DNA of 7,354 bases from VFJZ01 sp038321545 (GTDB lineage: Bacteria > Actinomycetota > Thermoleophilia > Gaiellales > F1-60-MAGs149): the NCBI GenBank assembly GCA_038321545.1, contig JBBQFB010000195.1:1-7354 (forward strand), read 5' to 3'. The notes below the pieces were generated by a model. That model did not search any database and was not told the origin of the DNA. It worked only from the letters and a program-made list of their open reading frames with translations. Below are positions 5,978 through 7,354 of this stretch, piece by piece. Position 1 is the first letter of the stretch. Each line of letters begins with the position of its first letter. The translations under genes were made by a program, and so were the position numbers.

Positions 5978-6670
5978 ATGGCGCCGCGCCCCGGAGAGCT
6001 TGCGAAGGCGGTGGAGTCCGTCGTGCTTCGCCCCGTTGCAACCGTACAGGACCTCGACACCGCGTGTGACGAGGCTCTGGCGGGCCACGTCGCGGCGCTC
6101 TGCGTGCTTCCCGTTCATGTCACGCACGCCGCCACGCGGCTCGCGGGCAGCGACGTGAAGGTCGTCGCGATGATCTCGTTCCCGTTCGGCGCCGACGTGG
6201 CGGAGATCAAGGCCGCCGCCGCGGAGCGCGCGCTGGCGGACGGGGCAGACGACCTCGAGGTGATGATCGGCCTGCACCGGTTCCTGTCCGGGGAGGTCAA
6301 CGAGACGCGCGACGAGCTGGTCGCGATCGTCCGCGCCGTCCGTCTGCGGACGCTCTCGAACGGCCGCCGCCCGGCGCAGGTGCGGGCCGTCGTCGAGACG
6401 TCGCACCTCGACGACCGCCGGATCCGGCTGGCGGCGCGCGTGGTGCACGCGGCCGGCGTGGACATGGTCGTGACGTCGTCCGGCCTCGGCCCGCGCTCGA
6501 CCACGGTGCTCGACGTCGAACTGCTGCGCGAGGAGCTGGGCGGGGCGATCGCCATCAAGGCGGCCGGCGGCATCCGCACCCACGGCGAGGCGCTGGAGCT
6601 GATCGCGGCGGGCGCCAACCGCGTCGGCGCCACGCAGATCGGCCCGCTGCTCGAGACCGGTCGCCGGTGA
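5978..6670 (+). CDS. DeoC-family protein (short bacterial type) lacking the Schiff-base lysine; probable non-canonical aldolase paralogue
   Basis: The 230-residue product follows the short bacterial deoxyribose-phosphate aldolase fold throughout: ALCVLPVHV (41-49), KVVAMISFPFGAD, EIKAAAAERALADGADDLEVMIG, VRAVVETSHLDD, and IKAAGGIRT with Lys194 matching the second catalytic lysine (E. coli Lys201). However, the motif that should read FVKTSTG is M-V-V-T-S-S-G, so Val165 replaces the Schiff-base lysine (E. coli Lys167). The interval from Val165 to Lys194 is 29 residues, as I recall for Thermotoga DeoC, so the alignment there needs no gap. Other changes: Glu94 for the catalytic Asp (E. coli Asp102), Glu13 for the Asp of the opening DHTLLKP motif, and T219-Q220 where a Ser pair helps bind phosphate. 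Classical aldolase activity is therefore unlikely. The frame is intact and it is translationally coupled to the next deoC by a GTGA overlap. The ATG at 5978 fits the family's N-terminus and the leaderless promoter. Confidence 0.85.
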   Translation: MAPRPGELAKAVESVVLRPVATVQDLDTACDEALAGHVAALCVLPVHVTHAATRLAGSDVKVVAMISFPFGADVAEIKAAAAERALADGADDLEVMIGLHRFLSGEVNETRDELVAIVRAVRLRTLSNGRRPAQVRAVVETSHLDDRRIRLAARVVHAAGVDMVVTSSGLGPRSTTVLDVELLREELGGAIAIKAAGGIRTHGEALELIAAGANRVGATQIGPLLETGRR

Positions 6671-7354
6671 AGATCGACGACGTGCCGGTCGACGCGGTCG
6701 GCGTGGCCACCCGCGTGGCGTGGCTGCAGAAGCGCTCGATCAAGACCACCGCAAAGGCCGAGGGCCTGCGGCTGGCGCTCTCGATGATCGACCTCACGAC
6801 GCTGGAGGGCAAGGACTCCGCCGGCAAGGTCCGGCGGCTGTGTGCGAAGGCGCTGTCGCCCGACCCCGCCGATCCGACGCTGCCGCGGTGTGCCGCGGTG
6901 TGCGTGTACCCGCCCTTCGTGCGGCTGGCGAAGGAGCTGACGCGGGGCAGCGGGGTGCGCGTCGCGTCGGTCGCCACGGCGTTCCCGTCCGGTCAGGCGC
7001 CGCTCGCGACGCGGCTCGCCGAGGTGACTGCGGCCGTCGGCGACGACGCCGACGAGATCGACATTGTGATCGACCGGGGCGCGTTCCTGTCCGGCCACTT
7101 CGACCTGGTGGCCGACGAGATCGAGCAGGTGAAGGCCGCCTGCGGCGACGCCCACCTGAAGGTGATCCTCGAGACCGGCGAGCTCGAGACGCTCGACAAC
7201 GTGCGCCACGCCTCGCTGCTCGCGATGCGCCACGGCGCCGACTTCATCAAGACGTCGACGGGCAAGATCGCGCCGGCCGCCACGCCGGCCGTGATCCTCG
7301 TGATGCTCGAGGCGATCCGCGACTACGTCGAGGAGACCGGCCGGATGGTCGGGA
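6667..7354 (+). CDS. deoC: Deoxyribose-phosphate aldolase, long type (3' end outside window)
   Basis: Catalyses reversible cleavage of 2-deoxyribose-5-phosphate to glyceraldehyde-3-phosphate and acetaldehyde, the last step of deoxynucleoside breakdown. The first 229 residues are present with no stop before the edge. Motifs in order: RVAWLQKRSIK in the N-terminal extension, IDLTTLEG, AAVCVYPPF, VASVATAFPSGQ, DEIDIVIDRGAFLSG with the catalytic Asp132, LKVILETGEL, and FIKTSTGK with the Schiff-base Lys195. The second catalytic lysine (expected in a K-x-A-G-G motif) would lie just past the window. The extension and sequence match the long class of roughly 320 residues that includes human DERA and many actinobacterial enzymes, so about 90 residues are missing. 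The start is GTG at 6667, overlapping the stop of the preceding deoC-like gene as GTGA. The substrate probably comes from pyrimidine or purine nucleoside phosphorylases encoded elsewhere. Confidence 0.93.
   Translation, partial: MKIDDVPVDAVGVATRVAWLQKRSIKTTAKAEGLRLALSMIDLTTLEGKDSAGKVRRLCAKALSPDPADPTLPRCAAVCVYPPFVRLAKELTRGSGVRVASVATAFPSGQAPLATRLAEVTAAVGDDADEIDIVIDRGAFLSGHFDLVADEIEQVKAACGDAHLKVILETGELETLDNVRHASLLAMRHGADFIKTSTGKIAPAATPAVILVMLEAIRDYVEETGRMVG

Noticed and set aside
6881..6900. A perfect 10-bp tandem repeat inside the long deoC
   Set aside because: Ten bases is not a multiple of three, yet the frame matches the conserved AAVCVYP motif directly after it, so it is probably chance in GC-rich coding sequence.
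1..7354. Defence system, CRISPR array, prophage, integron or transposase
   Set aside because: No repeat-spacer pattern, nuclease, helicase, integrase or transposase motif was found; apart from the one inverted repeat the window looks like ordinary chromosomal genes.

Overview
High-GC chromosomal DNA (my impression is around 70% or more G+C, with strong third-position GC) that reads as an actinobacterium, probably a deep-branching lineage such as Thermoleophilia. The clues are the frequent GTG starts, GTGA start/stop overlaps, likely leaderless promoters, the actinobacterial style of the long DeoC, and an Era with a DLPGF switch motif. The lineage call is inference from family resemblance; no search was run. 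All protein-coding genes look intact apart from the two cut by the window edges. I see no tRNA, rRNA, CRISPR array, phage gene or transposase.

Layout. (1) 3-329 (+): the end of an unidentified protein with an Ala/Pro/Arg/Lys-rich tail. (2) 354-1630 (+): cdd (cytidine deaminase) and era (ribosome-assembly GTPase), overlapping by 4 nt. (3) 1631-1793: a 163-nt gap holding a perfect 15-bp inverted repeat whose arms are themselves palindromes. (4) 1794-2558 (+): an Asp/Glu-racemase-superfamily protein closest to the EutA/maleate isomerase/arylmalonate decarboxylase group, with both catalytic cysteines. (5) 5896 back to 2555 (-): a tightly packed operon of a membrane-anchored DUF4015 glycosidase-like protein, a RidA-family deaminase and a gamma-glutamyltransferase-family Ntn hydrolase; its last gene meets the EutA-like gene tail to tail at a shared CTAG. 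(6) 5978-7354 (+): two consecutive DeoC-family genes overlapping by 4 nt.

Working together: cdd and deoC both belong to pyrimidine (deoxy)nucleoside salvage and breakdown, although they sit at opposite ends of the window. The minus-strand operon may deal with amide or amino-acid derivatives, but its substrate cannot be read from sequence.

The most notable item is the deoC pair. The first, short DeoC aligns without gaps to bacterial deoxyribose-phosphate aldolases through the catalytic region but has Val where the Schiff-base Lys should be, Glu for two conserved Asp residues, and an altered phosphate site. The second, long DeoC keeps the Lys. This looks like a degenerate paralogue translationally coupled to an active enzyme, a possible regulatory or heteromeric subunit or an enzyme with a new activity. 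The second gene runs off the window end.
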